This document shows, one piece after another, positions 52,067 to 62,071 of a stretch of 64,000 nt of DNA. Under the pieces are notes generated by a model. It was not told the origin of the DNA. It did not search any database and worked only from the letters and a program-made list of their open reading frames with translations. The translations under genes and the position numbers were made by a program. Within the stretch, counting starts at the first letter, position 1; every line of letters begins with the position of its first letter. Source of the DNA: an uncultured Psychrobacter sp. (GTDB lineage Bacteria; Pseudomonadota; Gammaproteobacteria; Pseudomonadales; Moraxellaceae); NCBI RefSeq assembly GCF_947488565.1, contig NZ_CANKZC010000001.1, positions 496,001 through 560,000 of the forward strand, written 5' to 3'.

Positions 52067-54004
52067 CTATGGTGTAATAAAAATCAGCGCCAATCTAATG
52101 GTATTATAATCAATACTTTGCTTAAGACTCTCGTAAATAGGCTTAATTTTTACACTGCCATTATCGTTAAAATCATTAGGATTGTTGGCCACTTTGATTG
52201 CCACATAAGCATTACCTACTGCCATCATTGTATCGTCATCAGGGCGTAGATAATCACAAGAAAGACTTGGGTCTTGACGTTTTAGATCACTAATATGGCG
52301 CATAATCGTTGACTGCGCAAGCTCACGTGTCTGAGCAATATCAGCGATGGACAAGCTTTCCTCTAACAATAGCCGCGTTGCAAGCAAGGTGCTCTCTGAC
52401 TTATCTGAGACTTGATTGCCCAACTTTAGCTTCTTATCTTGCTGCGCTTGCTGTTTTTCGCGGCGTCTTTTTTGTAGGCTTGTATAGGCATCAATCACAG
52501 ACTGGCTCAGCGTACCGCCCGATTTTAAAACAAACTTATCATGCGCCTGCTTCATGCTTTTTTCATCAAGCATCGCATAGTTGGCATCGGCTTCCTCAGA
52601 TAGTACCAAAAACCGCTTGTCGGCGCCACGCGCTAACGGATCAAGCTGTAAACTCATATCATTCATACCTAGCAGTTGTAGTCCTGCCAGCGATTTTAAT
52701 CGTGACAAAGCTACATATCCTTGCCCAAGCTCAAAGGTACGCGACAAGTCAATCTCAGCCGCATCTAATGTCATGCCTTGTGACTTATGAATGGTAATCG
52801 CCCACGCCAGACAGAGCGGCACTTGATGGTAGCTTGCTAGTACATCTCCTGTTTCATCTTCGATGATCCACTCTTCAGGCTCAGCGATGACCTCACGACC
52901 AGAATTGAGTCTCACCACGGGCATTTTTTGCATGGTGGTTTTTTTATTTTTTGATTGCTCGGTATCTGTATCTTTTTTCTTACTGTTTTTGGTTTTTTCT
53001 TTAGCAGTCTTAGTTTCATTATCGCTATTGGTTTCATCGTCTTCAATCAACGTATCACTATGGTCTTTACTGTCGTCAACTTTGACAGCGGCAAAGCCTA
53101 TTAGCTCACCCATCGTACCATTAGAGACGCCAAGTTCAGTATTGTTTTTAATAAACATCACCTTAGCGCCAACTTTGAGAATCAACTCATCTTGAGTACG
53201 TACGGTTTTTTTTAGGGTCTCAACCAGCTTGTTATCACCTGTAGATGTGGCCTCAAAACGCATCGTCTCACCCGCCAATGCGACCAGCTCTTTGTCGTTG
53301 ATTTTATTGACGTTAAGATTATGTGTATAAAGACGGGTGCGCTTAATATCGACGTTTTGATCAAAGGTGGCCTCAAGCGCCGCAATGGCCTCAAAGGTCA
53401 CTTCTTGCCGGCGGATTTGGTTCAAAATATCATCCAAATCCAGACCGCCATTGGCCACCTCGCTCACTTGTCGATGCTGCTCTGACAGATAGCAAATATG
53501 AAACTTGGCATCGAGCCACGCCTCCGACATAAAGGCAAATTTTTCACGGTTACTCTCGCCCTTACTACCAATCGGTGGCAGCTGAAAAAAGTCACCAGCG
53601 ACGACGACCTGAATACCACCAAATGCTTTGTCATTTTTGCGCACATACTTGAGCACCTGACTGACCAAATTGAGCTGCTTGGCATGCAGCATGGATATCT
53701 CATCTATGATTAGTACCGCTGTATCTTTTAATCTATCTGCCAAAAACTGCTTGCGCGACAAATTGGTTAAATCACGGTCCGTCAGCTCATCTTTAATGCC
53801 AATACCCGACCAACTATGGATAGTCGTGCCGTTCATATGCGTCGCTGCAATGCCTGTACTTGCCGTAACTGCTACTGGTACGCGGCGTGCACGCAGATAG
53901 TTGATATATTGGTTGAGCGTATAAGTCTTACCTGAACCTGCTGAGCCTGTCAAAAAGACATTTTGACCTGTTTTTAAAATATCAAGAGCAGAAGATTGAC
54001 GCAT
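52067..54004 (-). CDS. PIF1-like/RecD2-like DNA helicase with C-terminal HTH
   Basis: A 645-residue SF1B helicase. Walker A GSAGSGKT at residues 20-27, ASTGIAATHM, IIDEISML (Walker B), VVVAGDFFQLPPIG and the C-terminal AWAITIHKSQGMTLD with YVALSRLKSL are all PIF1 hallmarks. Residues ~307-358 are a Lys/Asp/Glu/Thr-rich low-complexity insertion in domain 2. The last ~120 residues include a helix-turn-helix region (SIADIAQTRELAQSTIMRHI) as in helicase-associated HTH domains. Role in replication-repair is inferred. Single gene. Confidence 0.92.
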   Translation of the reverse strand: MRQSSALDILKTGQNVFLTGSAGSGKTYTLNQYINYLRARRVPVAVTASTGIAATHMNGTTIHSWSGIGIKDELTDRDLTNLSRKQFLADRLKDTAVLIIDEISMLHAKQLNLVSQVLKYVRKNDKAFGGIQVVVAGDFFQLPPIGSKGESNREKFAFMSEAWLDAKFHICYLSEQHRQVSEVANGGLDLDDILNQIRRQEVTFEAIAALEATFDQNVDIKRTRLYTHNLNVNKINDKELVALAGETMRFEATSTGDNKLVETLKKTVRTQDELILKVGAKVMFIKNNTELGVSNGTMGELIGFAAVKVDDSKDHSDTLIEDDETNSDNETKTAKEKTKNSKKKDTDTEQSKNKKTTMQKMPVVRLNSGREVIAEPEEWIIEDETGDVLASYHQVPLCLAWAITIHKSQGMTLDAAEIDLSRTFELGQGYVALSRLKSLAGLQLLGMNDMSLQLDPLARGADKRFLVLSEEADANYAMLDEKSMKQAHDKFVLKSGGTLSQSVIDAYTSLQKRRREKQQAQQDKKLKLGNQVSDKSESTLLATRLLLEESLSIADIAQTRELAQSTIMRHISDLKRQDPSLSCDYLRPDDDTMMAVGNAYVAIKVANNPNDFNDNGSVKIKPIYESLKQSIDYNTIRLALIFITP

Positions 54005-54459
54005 ATATTCAAACCAATTAAGTTAACAATGAGAAAAAAGTAAAAAAAATAAAGTCACCGATTGTATACGTATAATTGAGGCAACTTAAAAAACAAATAA
54101 GTAAATGCGGCTGCATATAAAAAGTACACTGCGCACACTGGACAAGATTGAAGTCCATACAAAGGATAAGTGCTTTGAAGACAACCGCTTAAATTACTTG
54201 GCAACGATTATAACAGTTACGCCAGTTTTGCGAACCACTTTAATCTTCAGCGCTTATATAACGTAAAGTTATGCGATACAGAATATATCATTATAAAAAG
54301 TCATTATCACTCTGTCTTAAAGCTAAGTACGATAGAGTGAGTAATTAGTCAGGAAGACTAATTATGAAACACGTAAGTATATATTTTTTATAATATTTTA
54401 TAAAACAATAAATAAACTTTCCTGTGACCTCTCTCACACAACACAACAAGGAGTCGTTG
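54005..54459. other. promoter region of the ethanolamine operon
   Basis: About 455 AT-rich bases between the divergent helicase and aldehyde dehydrogenase genes. Two inverted repeats (54307-54340 and 54342-54364) lie in it and could be operators. No convincing sigma-54 site was seen and no gene. Confidence 0.45.
54342..54364. promoter_or_regulatory. perfect inverted repeat, possible operator
   Basis: TAATTAGTC-AGGAA-GACTAATTA: 9-bp perfect arms with a 5-base centre, about 95 bases before the aldehyde dehydrogenase ATG. Next to a second, imperfect repeat TCACTCT..AGAGTGA (54307-54340). Confidence 0.5.
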
Positions 54460-55986
54460 ATGCTATACGCCTACCCTAATACTGAAGACAGTCCTGTCCA
54501 ATTCCGCGAAAAATATGACAACTTTATCAACGGTGAGTGGGTTGCACCTGTTGATGGTGAATATTTTGACAACCCAAGTCCTGTCGATGGTAAAGTCATC
54601 TGTCAGGTCGCTCGCTCAAAAGAAGCAGATATCGAAGCTGCGTTAGATGCGGCTCATGCTGCCAAAGACGCTTGGGGTAAGACCAGCGTTGCTGAACGCG
54701 CAAACTTACTACTCAAAATCGCCGATAGTATGGAAGCCAATCTAGAGTCTATCGCTATTGCCGAATGCTATGAGAACGGTAAGCCTGTACGTGAGACCCT
54801 CATGGCAGATATTCCATTAGCTATCGATCAATTCCGCTATTTTGCCAGCGCGATTCGTGCCCAAGAAGGCGGTATTAGCCAAATAGATGAAGACACGGTT
54901 GCTTATCACTTTCATGAACCGCTTGGTGTCGTCGGTCAAATTATCCCATGGAACTTTCCTATCCTAATGGCCGTATGGAAAATAGCCCCAGCTCTTGCTG
55001 CTGGTAACTGTATCGTCATGAAGCCTGCTGAGCAAACGCCAGCGTCTGTCTTGTTCATGCTAGAAACCATCGGTATCGCTGATATTTTGCCAAAAGGCGT
55101 ACTAAATATCGTGAATGGTTTTGGTGTCGAGGCAGGTAAACCATTGGCTTCTAACCCACGCATCAATAAAGTGGCTTTCACTGGCGAAACGACCACCGGT
55201 CGTCTCATCATGCAGTATGCTAGTGAAAATATCATTCCTGTGACGCTCGAGCTTGGCGGCAAAAGCCCCAACATCTTCTTTGCTGATGTCATGGATGAAG
55301 ACGACGACTTCTTAGATAAAGCAGTCGAGGGTCTAGTGATGTTTGCCTTGAACCAAGGTGAGGTCTGTACTTGTCCATCGCGCGCGCTGGTACATGAAAG
55401 TATTTATGATGAATTTATCAAACGCTGTATTGCTCGTGTCGAAGCCATCAAAATGGGTAATCCATTAGATACCGATACTATGATTGGCGCACAAGCCAGC
55501 TCAGATCAGTTAGAAAAAATCCTCTCTTATTTAGATATTGGCAAAAAAGAAGGTGCCAAAGTCTTAGTCGGCGGTGAACAAGCCAAACATAATGACGACC
55601 TATCAGACGGTTATTATGTTAAGCCGACTATTTTTGAAGGTACCAATGACATGCGCGTGTTCCAAGAGGAAATCTTTGGACCAGTCCTTGCTGTCACGAA
55701 GTTCAAAGACGATGACGAAGCGATGAGCATTGCTAATGACACCTTATATGGTCTAGGTGCTGGTGTATGGACTCGGAGTGTACATAAAGCGTATCGTTTC
55801 GGACGCGGTATTCAAGCAGGTCGTGTATGGACCAACTGCTATCATATCTATCCGTCGCATGCTGCTTTCGGTGGTTATAAACAGTCCGGTATCGGCCGTG
55901 AAAACCATCTGATGATGCTTGATCATTATCAGCAAACCAAAAACATGCTGGTGTCTTATAGTCCTAAAAAGATGGGATTCTTTTAA
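54460..55986 (+). CDS. NAD-dependent (acet)aldehyde dehydrogenase
   Basis: A 508-residue aldehyde dehydrogenase of the ExaC/AdhB-type. The catalytic Cys pair is in [12 protein letters not shown] (about 302-304), the general base Glu in [12 protein letters not shown] (about 264), and [10 protein letters not shown] binds the cofactor. It oxidises acetaldehyde to acetate without CoA. The ATG at 54460 is chosen because AAGGAG precedes it by 7 bases; the longer frame to 54424 (ethanol-related leader [13 protein letters not shown]) has no ribosome site. First gene of the ethanolamine operon. The DUF779 gene, usually beside this enzyme, lies at the end of the operon. Confidence 0.95.
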   Translation: MLYAYPNTEDSPVQFREKYDNFINGEWVAPVDGEYFDNPSPVDGKVICQVARSKEADIEAALDAAHAAKDAWGKTSVAERANLLLKIADSMEANLESIAIAECYENGKPVRETLMADIPLAIDQFRYFASAIRAQEGGISQIDEDTVAYHFHEPLGVVGQIIPWNFPILMAVWKIAPALAAGNCIVMKPAEQTPASVLFMLETIGIADILPKGVLNIVNGFGVEAGKPLASNPRINKVAFTGETTTGRLIMQYASENIIPVTLELGGKSPNIFFADVMDEDDDFLDKAVEGLVMFALNQGEVCTCPSRALVHESIYDEFIKRCIARVEAIKMGNPLDTDTMIGAQASSDQLEKILSYLDIGKKEGAKVLVGGEQAKHNDDLSDGYYVKPTIFEGTNDMRVFQEEIFGPVLAVTKFKDDDEAMSIANDTLYGLGAGVWTRSVHKAYRFGRGIQAGRVWTNCYHIYPSHAAFGGYKQSGIGRENHLMMLDHYQQTKNMLVSYSPKKMGFF

Positions 55987-56123
55987 CTCTATCTCTCAAA
56001 GCACTTTATGGCAAAACCGTAAAGTGCGACCTTGATGCTTACTAAGCATTTATAGATAAAATAATTGGCGGTTTGAACGATTGAGTTGAGCGTTAGTAAC
56101 TGCTATTAATAAGGAGTTACCTC

Positions 56124-57152
56124 ATGAGTAATAAAATGAAAGCGGCTGTTCTGCATGAGTTCAATCAACCTTTGCAGATTGAAGAAGTTGACATCCCGAC
56201 CCCAGGCGCCGGTCAGATCGTGGTAAAAATGCAAGCATCAGGTGTCTGTCATACTGACCTGCACGCTGTCGAAGGAGATTGGCCAGTCAAACCAAGCCCA
56301 CCATTTATCCCCGGACACGAAGGCGTCGGCCTCATTACCGCTGTTGGCGAAAACGTACATCATGTCAAAGAAGGCGACCGTGTCGGTGTCCCTTGGCTCT
56401 ACTCTGCCTGCGGTCACTGCACCCATTGCTTGGGCGGTTGGGAGACTCTATGTCTAAAACAAAAAAACTCTGGCTATTCAGTAAATGGTAGCTTTGCAGA
56501 ATACGTATTGGCAGATGCTGACTATGTGGGCATCATCCCTGAGAGTGTTGATTCTGTTGAGATTGCACCAGTCCTATGTGCAGGTGTTACGGTGTATAAA
56601 GGTCTAAAAATGACCGACACCAAGCCGGGTGATTGGGTCGTTATTTCAGGTATCGGTGGACTTGGTCACATGGCGGTACAGTACGCTATTGCTATGGGAT
56701 TGAATGTTGCCGCTGTCGATATTGACGATGAAAAGCTTGAATTTGCCAAAAAACTGGGTGCGACCGTCACCGTTAATGCCAAGAATACTGATCCTGGTGA
56801 GTATCTACAAAAAGAGATTGGCGGGGCTCATGGGGTGCTCGTAACTGCCGTATCCTCTAAGGCCTTTGATCAAGCTTTAACGATGTTACGACGCGGTGGT
56901 ACTTTGGTCTGTAATGGTCTGCCAACAGGTGACTTCCCTGTCTCTATCTTTAATACGGTACTAAACGGCATCACTATTCGTGGTTCAATCGTTGGTACGC
57001 GGCTTGATTTGCAAGAATCGCTCGATATGGCAGCGGAAGGCAAAGTAAAAGCGACCGTAGCGGCTGAACCGCTTGAGAATATCAATGATATTCTTGAACG
57101 TATGCGCCAAGGTAAAATTGAAGGTCGCATTGTGATTGACTACGCTATGTAG
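56124..57152 (+). CDS. adhP: zinc-dependent alcohol dehydrogenase
   Basis: A 342-residue MDR enzyme of the AdhP type. Catalytic zinc ligands are C42 (GVCHTDLH), H65 (FIPGHEGVG) and a later Cys; structural zinc uses C96, C99, C102 and C110. The coenzyme fold is GIGGLGHMAVQYA. It reduces acetaldehyde to ethanol or the reverse. AAGGAG is 9 bases before the ATG. A terminator follows, so the next genes may have a separate promoter or be reached by read-through. Confidence 0.95.
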   Translation: MSNKMKAAVLHEFNQPLQIEEVDIPTPGAGQIVVKMQASGVCHTDLHAVEGDWPVKPSPPFIPGHEGVGLITAVGENVHHVKEGDRVGVPWLYSACGHCTHCLGGWETLCLKQKNSGYSVNGSFAEYVLADADYVGIIPESVDSVEIAPVLCAGVTVYKGLKMTDTKPGDWVVISGIGGLGHMAVQYAIAMGLNVAAVDIDDEKLEFAKKLGATVTVNAKNTDPGEYLQKEIGGAHGVLVTAVSSKAFDQALTMLRRGGTLVCNGLPTGDFPVSIFNTVLNGITIRGSIVGTRLDLQESLDMAAEGKVKATVAAEPLENINDILERMRQGKIEGRIVIDYAM

Positions 57153-57214
57153 CCTTATAGCTTTGTGACATTTTGACATTGGTCTAATGATTATTGTCTC
57201 TAATCATTAACAAC

Positions 57215-57276
57215 AGGTCGTATCATTTCAACCATGCGTTACTAGCAGTTTGAGTTGAAGGGATACGACCTTTTTA
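57215..57276 (+). terminator. terminator after adhP
   Basis: AGGTCGTATC and GATACGACCT with an internal TTCAAC/GTTGAA stem, then TTTTTATT. Long-loop two-part hairpin. Confidence 0.8.
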
Positions 57277-57384
57277 TTTTCAGCTTTTAGAGGTCAGTTG
57301 TTAATAATTTTTAATAAGAAGTTATTTACAGTATGAATTAGCAGTACCCTCAGTTTACTTATAGTCTTTATGTAGGGGAACAAC

Positions 57385-58827
57385 ATGACAAGCACGCCTA
57401 ACGATCAAAAAAGCGCGGTCTCTGGCAGCACTCAGGCTGAAAAAGATTATTTCGCCAAGCGTCAACTTAAAGAAGGCGCGGTTGGTTGGGTTTTATTGAT
57501 AGGTCTTGGCGTTGCCTATGTCATCTCAGGAGACTTTGCTGGTTGGAACTTTGGCCTAGCACAAGGTGGTTGGGGCGGAATGTTTGTGGCCTTGATAGCC
57601 GTAGCTCTCATGTACCTGTGCATGTGTTTATCGATGTCAGAGATGTCCACCATGTTGCCTACAGCAGGCGGCGGATATAGTTTCGCCCGTACCGCTTTTG
57701 GGCCTTTGGGAGGATATTTAACTGGTACTGCGATTTTGATTGAATATGCCATTGCACCAGCCGCTATTGCAGTGTTCATTGGCTCATATTGTGAGTCGTT
57801 GTTCGGTATCGGAGGCTGGATCGTATATTTGACCTGCTATATCGTCTTTATCGCTATTCACTTAAAAGGCGCAGGCGAAGCATTAAAGATTATGTTTGGC
57901 ATTACCGCTGTTGCCTGTATTGCCTTAGTGGTATTTATCGTATCGATGTTTCCGCATTTTGATAGTAAAAACTTATTTGATATTGCCGTTGGTACACAAG
58001 CAGGAGCAAGTCCGTTTCTACCCTTTGGTTATATCGGGATTTGGGCTGCCGTCCCTTATGCGATTTGGTTCTTTTTAGCGGTTGAGGGTGTGCCTCTAGC
58101 GGCTGAAGAAGCTAAAGATCCTGCTAAGTCATTACCACGTGGGCTAATCGGTGCCATGTTGATTTTAGCGTCATTCGCGCTGCTTATTTTATTCTTAGGG
58201 CCAGGTGCTGCGGGTGCAGATACCTTAAAAGATTCAGGGGCGCCTTTGGTTGATGCCCTGATCGCCGTATATGGTGAGAATACGTGGTTGGCAAGTTTTG
58301 TAAACTTCGTTGGTCTTGCAGGTCTGATTGCCAGCTTCTTTTCCATCATTTATGCCTACTCTCGGCAGATTTTCGCCTTATCGCGTGCAGGTTATTTACC
58401 CAAAAAACTATCGCTCACTAATAGCAATAAAGCGCCTTATTTGGCTCTAATTGTCCCTGGCATTATAGGTTTTCTGTTATCGCTTACTGGCGAAGGAGAT
58501 CTTCTGATTCTTATGGCGGTATTCGGTGCGACCATCTCTTATGTATTAATGATGGCCTCGCACATTAAACTGCGTTTATCGCGTCCTGACCTGCCGCGTC
58601 CTTATAAGACACCGGGCGGCATCATGACGTCAGGTATAGCGCTTATGCTCGCTTTTTTTGCCGTAATCGCAGGACTGATGGTCGATCCCAAAGTTTGGTT
58701 TATGGCGGCGGGGATTTATGTCGTATTTATTCTCTACTTTGTCATATTCAGCCGTCATCACTTAGTGAGTGGCACGCCAGAAGAAGAGTTCGCAGAAATT
58801 CAAGCGGCGTCAGATGATTTGAGTTAA
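57385..58827 (+). CDS. eat: ethanolamine permease
   Basis: A 480-residue APC-superfamily transporter with about 12 helices. It begins YFAKRQLKEGAVGWVLLIGL, then GVAYVISGDFAGWNFGLAQG and MSTMLPTAGGGYSFARTAFG, which are the hallmarks of the Eat/TIGR00908 ethanolamine permease group. It brings ethanolamine in by proton symport. The gene lies immediately upstream of eutB and eutC, which fits. Confidence 0.95.
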   Translation: MTSTPNDQKSAVSGSTQAEKDYFAKRQLKEGAVGWVLLIGLGVAYVISGDFAGWNFGLAQGGWGGMFVALIAVALMYLCMCLSMSEMSTMLPTAGGGYSFARTAFGPLGGYLTGTAILIEYAIAPAAIAVFIGSYCESLFGIGGWIVYLTCYIVFIAIHLKGAGEALKIMFGITAVACIALVVFIVSMFPHFDSKNLFDIAVGTQAGASPFLPFGYIGIWAAVPYAIWFFLAVEGVPLAAEEAKDPAKSLPRGLIGAMLILASFALLILFLGPGAAGADTLKDSGAPLVDALIAVYGENTWLASFVNFVGLAGLIASFFSIIYAYSRQIFALSRAGYLPKKLSLTNSNKAPYLALIVPGIIGFLLSLTGEGDLLILMAVFGATISYVLMMASHIKLRLSRPDLPRPYKTPGGIMTSGIALMLAFFAVIAGLMVDPKVWFMAAGIYVVFILYFVIFSRHHLVSGTPEEEFAEIQAASDDLS

Positions 58828-58878
58828 TGATGTTTATAGAGCTTGTATTTTATAGCCTATAAAATTGATAGATAGAAG

Positions 58879-60267
58879 GTGAACAAAATGGCTTATCAAC
58901 ATACTGTAGGGCAGAAAACCTACCAATTTGAGAGTTTAAAAGTGTTACTTGCCAAAGCATCACCGCGACGATCAGGTGATGAGCTGGCTGGGGTTGCAGC
59001 CTCTGATGCCACTGAACGTGTAGCGGCGCAAATGGCTTTAGCGGATTGTTTATTAATCGACTTTTTAGATGATATTACCATTCCCTATGAAGACGATGAA
59101 GTAACTCGGCTCATTATGGCACAGCACGACAAACAAGCCTTTGCCAAAATATCCAGCTTTACCGTTGGTGACTTAAGAAACTGGTTATTGGGGGAATCTG
59201 CCACAAGAGATGAAATAGCCCAATTAAAATACGCCTTTACCCCAGAGATGGTAGCTGCCGTTAGTAAAATAATGCGCGTGCAAGATCTAATTCTAGTCGC
59301 CAAGAAATGCCAAGTCGTTACTAAGTTTCGCAACACTATCGGTCTTGATGGTTGCTTGTCTACGCGCTTACAGCCCAATCATCCTACCGATGATATGTTG
59401 GGGATTTCTGCCAGTATTATCGACGGCTTGATGTATGGCAACGGGGACGCTGTGATTGGCATCAATCCCGCCACTGACAATCTACAAAACTTATCAGAAT
59501 TACTAAAGCTGCTAGACCATGTGATATCTGAATATCAAATTCCTACTCAATCTTGCGTATTGACTCACATCACCTCCGCTATCCAATTGATTGAAAAAAA
59601 AGTGCCTGTTGATTTAGTCTTTCAGTCAATTACTGGCAGCGAAAAAGCCAATACCAGTTTTGGTATAGATTTGGCGCTATTGAAAGAAGGCTATGAAGCG
59701 GGGCTTAGCTTAAATCGTGGCACAGTTGGGCAAAATGTTATGTACTTTGAAACTGGACAAGGCAGTGCGCTGTCAAGCAATGCACACTTCGATGTCGATC
59801 AACAAACGCTTGAAGCAAGGGCTTACGCAGTGGCTAGAGAATTTAATCCACTGTTAGTAAATACGGTCGTTGGATTTATTGGTCCTGAATATCTGTTTGA
59901 TGGCAAACAAATCATTCGCGCAGGCCTTGAGGATCACTTCTGTGGCAAGCTGCTTGGCGTCCCCATGGGCTGTGATATTTGCTATACCAATCATGCTGAT
60001 GCCGATCAAGATGATATGGATACCTTATTGACTTTGCTTGCGACCGCTGGAATCAACTTTATTATGGGTATTCCAGGCTCCGATGATGTCATGCTCAATT
60101 ATCAAACCACCTCATTCCATGATGCACTCTATGCTCGGCAGCTACTTGGACTGACCCCTGCCCCTGAGTTTGCGCATTGGCTCAGTGAAAACGGCGTTTA
60201 TACTCAAACGCAAAACCATATTCAGTGGTCAGACAAACCATCGTCCCTGCTTTCTGGCATTATGTAA
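58879..60267 (+). CDS. eutB: ethanolamine ammonia-lyase large subunit
   Basis: EutB (462 residues) with EutC converts ethanolamine to acetaldehyde and ammonia using adenosylcobalamin. The TIM barrel contains ETGQGSALSSNAHFDVDQQT, FIGPEYLFDGKQIIRAGLED, HFCGKLLGVPMGCDICYTNH and GIPGSDDVMLNYQTTSFHD, all highly conserved in EutB. AGAAGGTGA lies 8 bases before the ATG. No EutA reactivase gene and no microcompartment shell gene are nearby. Confidence 0.97.
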   Translation: MNKMAYQHTVGQKTYQFESLKVLLAKASPRRSGDELAGVAASDATERVAAQMALADCLLIDFLDDITIPYEDDEVTRLIMAQHDKQAFAKISSFTVGDLRNWLLGESATRDEIAQLKYAFTPEMVAAVSKIMRVQDLILVAKKCQVVTKFRNTIGLDGCLSTRLQPNHPTDDMLGISASIIDGLMYGNGDAVIGINPATDNLQNLSELLKLLDHVISEYQIPTQSCVLTHITSAIQLIEKKVPVDLVFQSITGSEKANTSFGIDLALLKEGYEAGLSLNRGTVGQNVMYFETGQGSALSSNAHFDVDQQTLEARAYAVAREFNPLLVNTVVGFIGPEYLFDGKQIIRAGLEDHFCGKLLGVPMGCDICYTNHADADQDDMDTLLTLLATAGINFIMGIPGSDDVMLNYQTTSFHDALYARQLLGLTPAPEFAHWLSENGVYTQTQNHIQWSDKPSSLLSGIM

Positions 60268-60332
60268 CCCTATAATAATGATTAAAATAAATCTATAAAG
60301 TCACGCAATACCGAATCATAAAGGAGAATGCT

Positions 60333-61286
60333 ATGTCTATGAATGATTCGCAAGTTAAGCAGTCGATTATTGACGAAGACAAACCTGAAACGAGTCAACG
60401 ATCTGAATTGGTTCATCTAGATCCTTGGCAGAAGCTCAAAGAATATACAGATTCTAGAATCGCGCTAGGACGAGTTGGCTGTAGTATTCCTACCAAGCCT
60501 TTATTAAAGTTTCAGCTTGATCATGCCGAAGCCAAAGATGCGGTACTACAAGATTTGGATACCGAACGCTTGGTTAATGATTTATCTACACAATGCCATC
60601 TTACTTTTAAAGATATGGACACAGAAGCTGCGGCAGCAGATTCAGAAAAAAGTGACGAACCATCTTTGGAGCAATCAAATAAGGTTTGGGAGCTATTCAA
60701 AGTAATGAGTCAGGCAGAAAACAAATCTGACTATCTCAAACGCCCAGATTGGGGCAAGCTATTAAACACTGAATCTTCTGACAAGTTAGAGCACTTTTTA
60801 GAGCAATCAGGCACGGATAAATCTTATGATGTCATCATGGTGATGGGAGATGGTCTGTCAGCACGGGCACTAGAAGAAAATGGCCCAAAGCTGGTAGCAG
60901 AGCTCATTCCGTTATTTAAAGAGCAGGGCTGGAGTATCGCGCCCTTAGTCATTGCAACTGGCAGCCGTGTGGCTTTAGGCGACAAAATTGCAGAACGTCT
61001 CAATGCTAAAATGCTGATCATGCTTATTGGTGAGCGGCCCGGTCTTAGCTCCCCTGACAGTTTAGGCATTTATTATACTTGGGACGCGCATGTTGATAGC
61101 CATGACGCCATGCGTAACTGTATCTCTAATGTGCGAGCAGCTGGACTGCCCATTAAAATGGCAGCAAATCGACTATTGGCTCTAATGAAAAAATCTTGTG
61201 AGCTTAAATTATCGGGTGTTGACTTAAAGGACGAGCAAGAGCTACCAACCCTAGATCAAAGCCAACCAGCGATAAAACTGCTGTAA
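60333..61286 (+). CDS. eutC: ethanolamine ammonia-lyase small subunit
   Basis: EutC (317 residues) is the cobalamin-binding partner of EutB. Motifs are VHLDPWQKLKEYTDSRIALG (near residue 30), MVMGDGLSARALEENGPKLV (about 168-187), IGERPGLSSPDSLGIYYTW and RNCISNVRAAGLPIKMAA. An acidic/serine-rich segment around residues 85-125 and a short N-terminal extension make it longer than most family members. 65 bases after eutB. Confidence 0.95.
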   Translation: MSMNDSQVKQSIIDEDKPETSQRSELVHLDPWQKLKEYTDSRIALGRVGCSIPTKPLLKFQLDHAEAKDAVLQDLDTERLVNDLSTQCHLTFKDMDTEAAAADSEKSDEPSLEQSNKVWELFKVMSQAENKSDYLKRPDWGKLLNTESSDKLEHFLEQSGTDKSYDVIMVMGDGLSARALEENGPKLVAELIPLFKEQGWSIAPLVIATGSRVALGDKIAERLNAKMLIMLIGERPGLSSPDSLGIYYTWDAHVDSHDAMRNCISNVRAAGLPIKMAANRLLALMKKSCELKLSGVDLKDEQELPTLDQSQPAIKLL

Positions 61287-61326
61287 AGTACATTGTATAA
61301 ACTACTATCATGATAAGGAGTCCGAC

Positions 61327-61653
61327 ATGAAACTTGAAGCGACAGAATCCTGTAAAGCATTAATCGAGCTACTAAAATCTAAACACGGTGACCTGATGTT
61401 TCATCAATCAGGCGGCTGCTGTGATGGTAGCTCGCCGATGTGTTATCCGTTAGGCGAGTTTAAAGTTGGCGGGCAAGACGTGTTAGTCGGTGAGCTTGCT
61501 GGCTGTCCATTTTATATGGGTAAAGCACAATATAAACTATGGCAGCATACCGATCTAACTATTGATGTGGTAGACGGTCGCGGAGCGAGTTTTTCACTTG
61601 AGATACCAGAGGGCAAACGTTTTATCGTGCGCTCAGAGATATGCGAAATATAA
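61327..61653 (+). CDS. DUF779 domain-containing protein
   Basis: A 108-residue protein with a cysteine motif SGGCCDGSSPMC (C31, C32, C39) and a further Cys in ELAGCPFYMG. DUF779 genes occur next to ExaC/AdhB-type aldehyde dehydrogenases in many bacteria; their function is unproven, with accessory or chaperone roles suggested. Here it closes the ethanolamine operon. AAGGAG is well placed before the ATG. Confidence 0.92.
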   Translation: MKLEATESCKALIELLKSKHGDLMFHQSGGCCDGSSPMCYPLGEFKVGGQDVLVGELAGCPFYMGKAQYKLWQHTDLTIDVVDGRGASFSLEIPEGKRFIVRSEICEI

Positions 61654-62071
61654 GTGATTTAATAACTTGGCTCGTTATGCCTGTGCTGTCAAAGATGTAC
61701 TAATTAATTCATACGCCTTAGTCATTTTTATTTATTTATTTTGCTTAAATATTGGTTACTGTTTAGTTGTTTATACTCAATTAAAAAACAAACGTTCTTA
61801 ATATAAAGCAGTGTTTGTTGAATTTAGTTTACAGATAACTTGCATTGCCGCTGTTTAAAAGAGTATATTCAAACAACTTATTTATATTTGTTTTCTTGCA
61901 TGCTTGACCTAAAGTGGTCAAAACATTACTCTTGTTCTGCATTGCATATTAAAAATATTATATTGATAAAAACTTTAAAGGGAATTAAGAGTTTGCCAAC
62001 TGTGTTTATGGTTTAGGTATGAACCTGTGCATATATCGGCAAACTTCTTATCATTTACATAGGATGTAATA
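61654..62071. other. intergenic region upstream of the dipeptide-type binding protein gene
   Basis: About 420 AT-rich bases. An inverted repeat TTGACC-6-GGTCAA (61904-61921) overlaps a possible -35 and could be an operator. No gene. Confidence 0.4.

Noticed and set aside
52309..52797. 162-codon plus-strand open frame inside the PIF1-like helicase gene
   Set aside because: It is wholly antisense to a well-supported gene, has no ribosome site and a translated composition unlike a real protein.
54460..61653. Ethanolamine bacterial microcompartment locus
   Set aside because: No shell-protein genes, no EutA/EutE/EutD type genes are present in the window.
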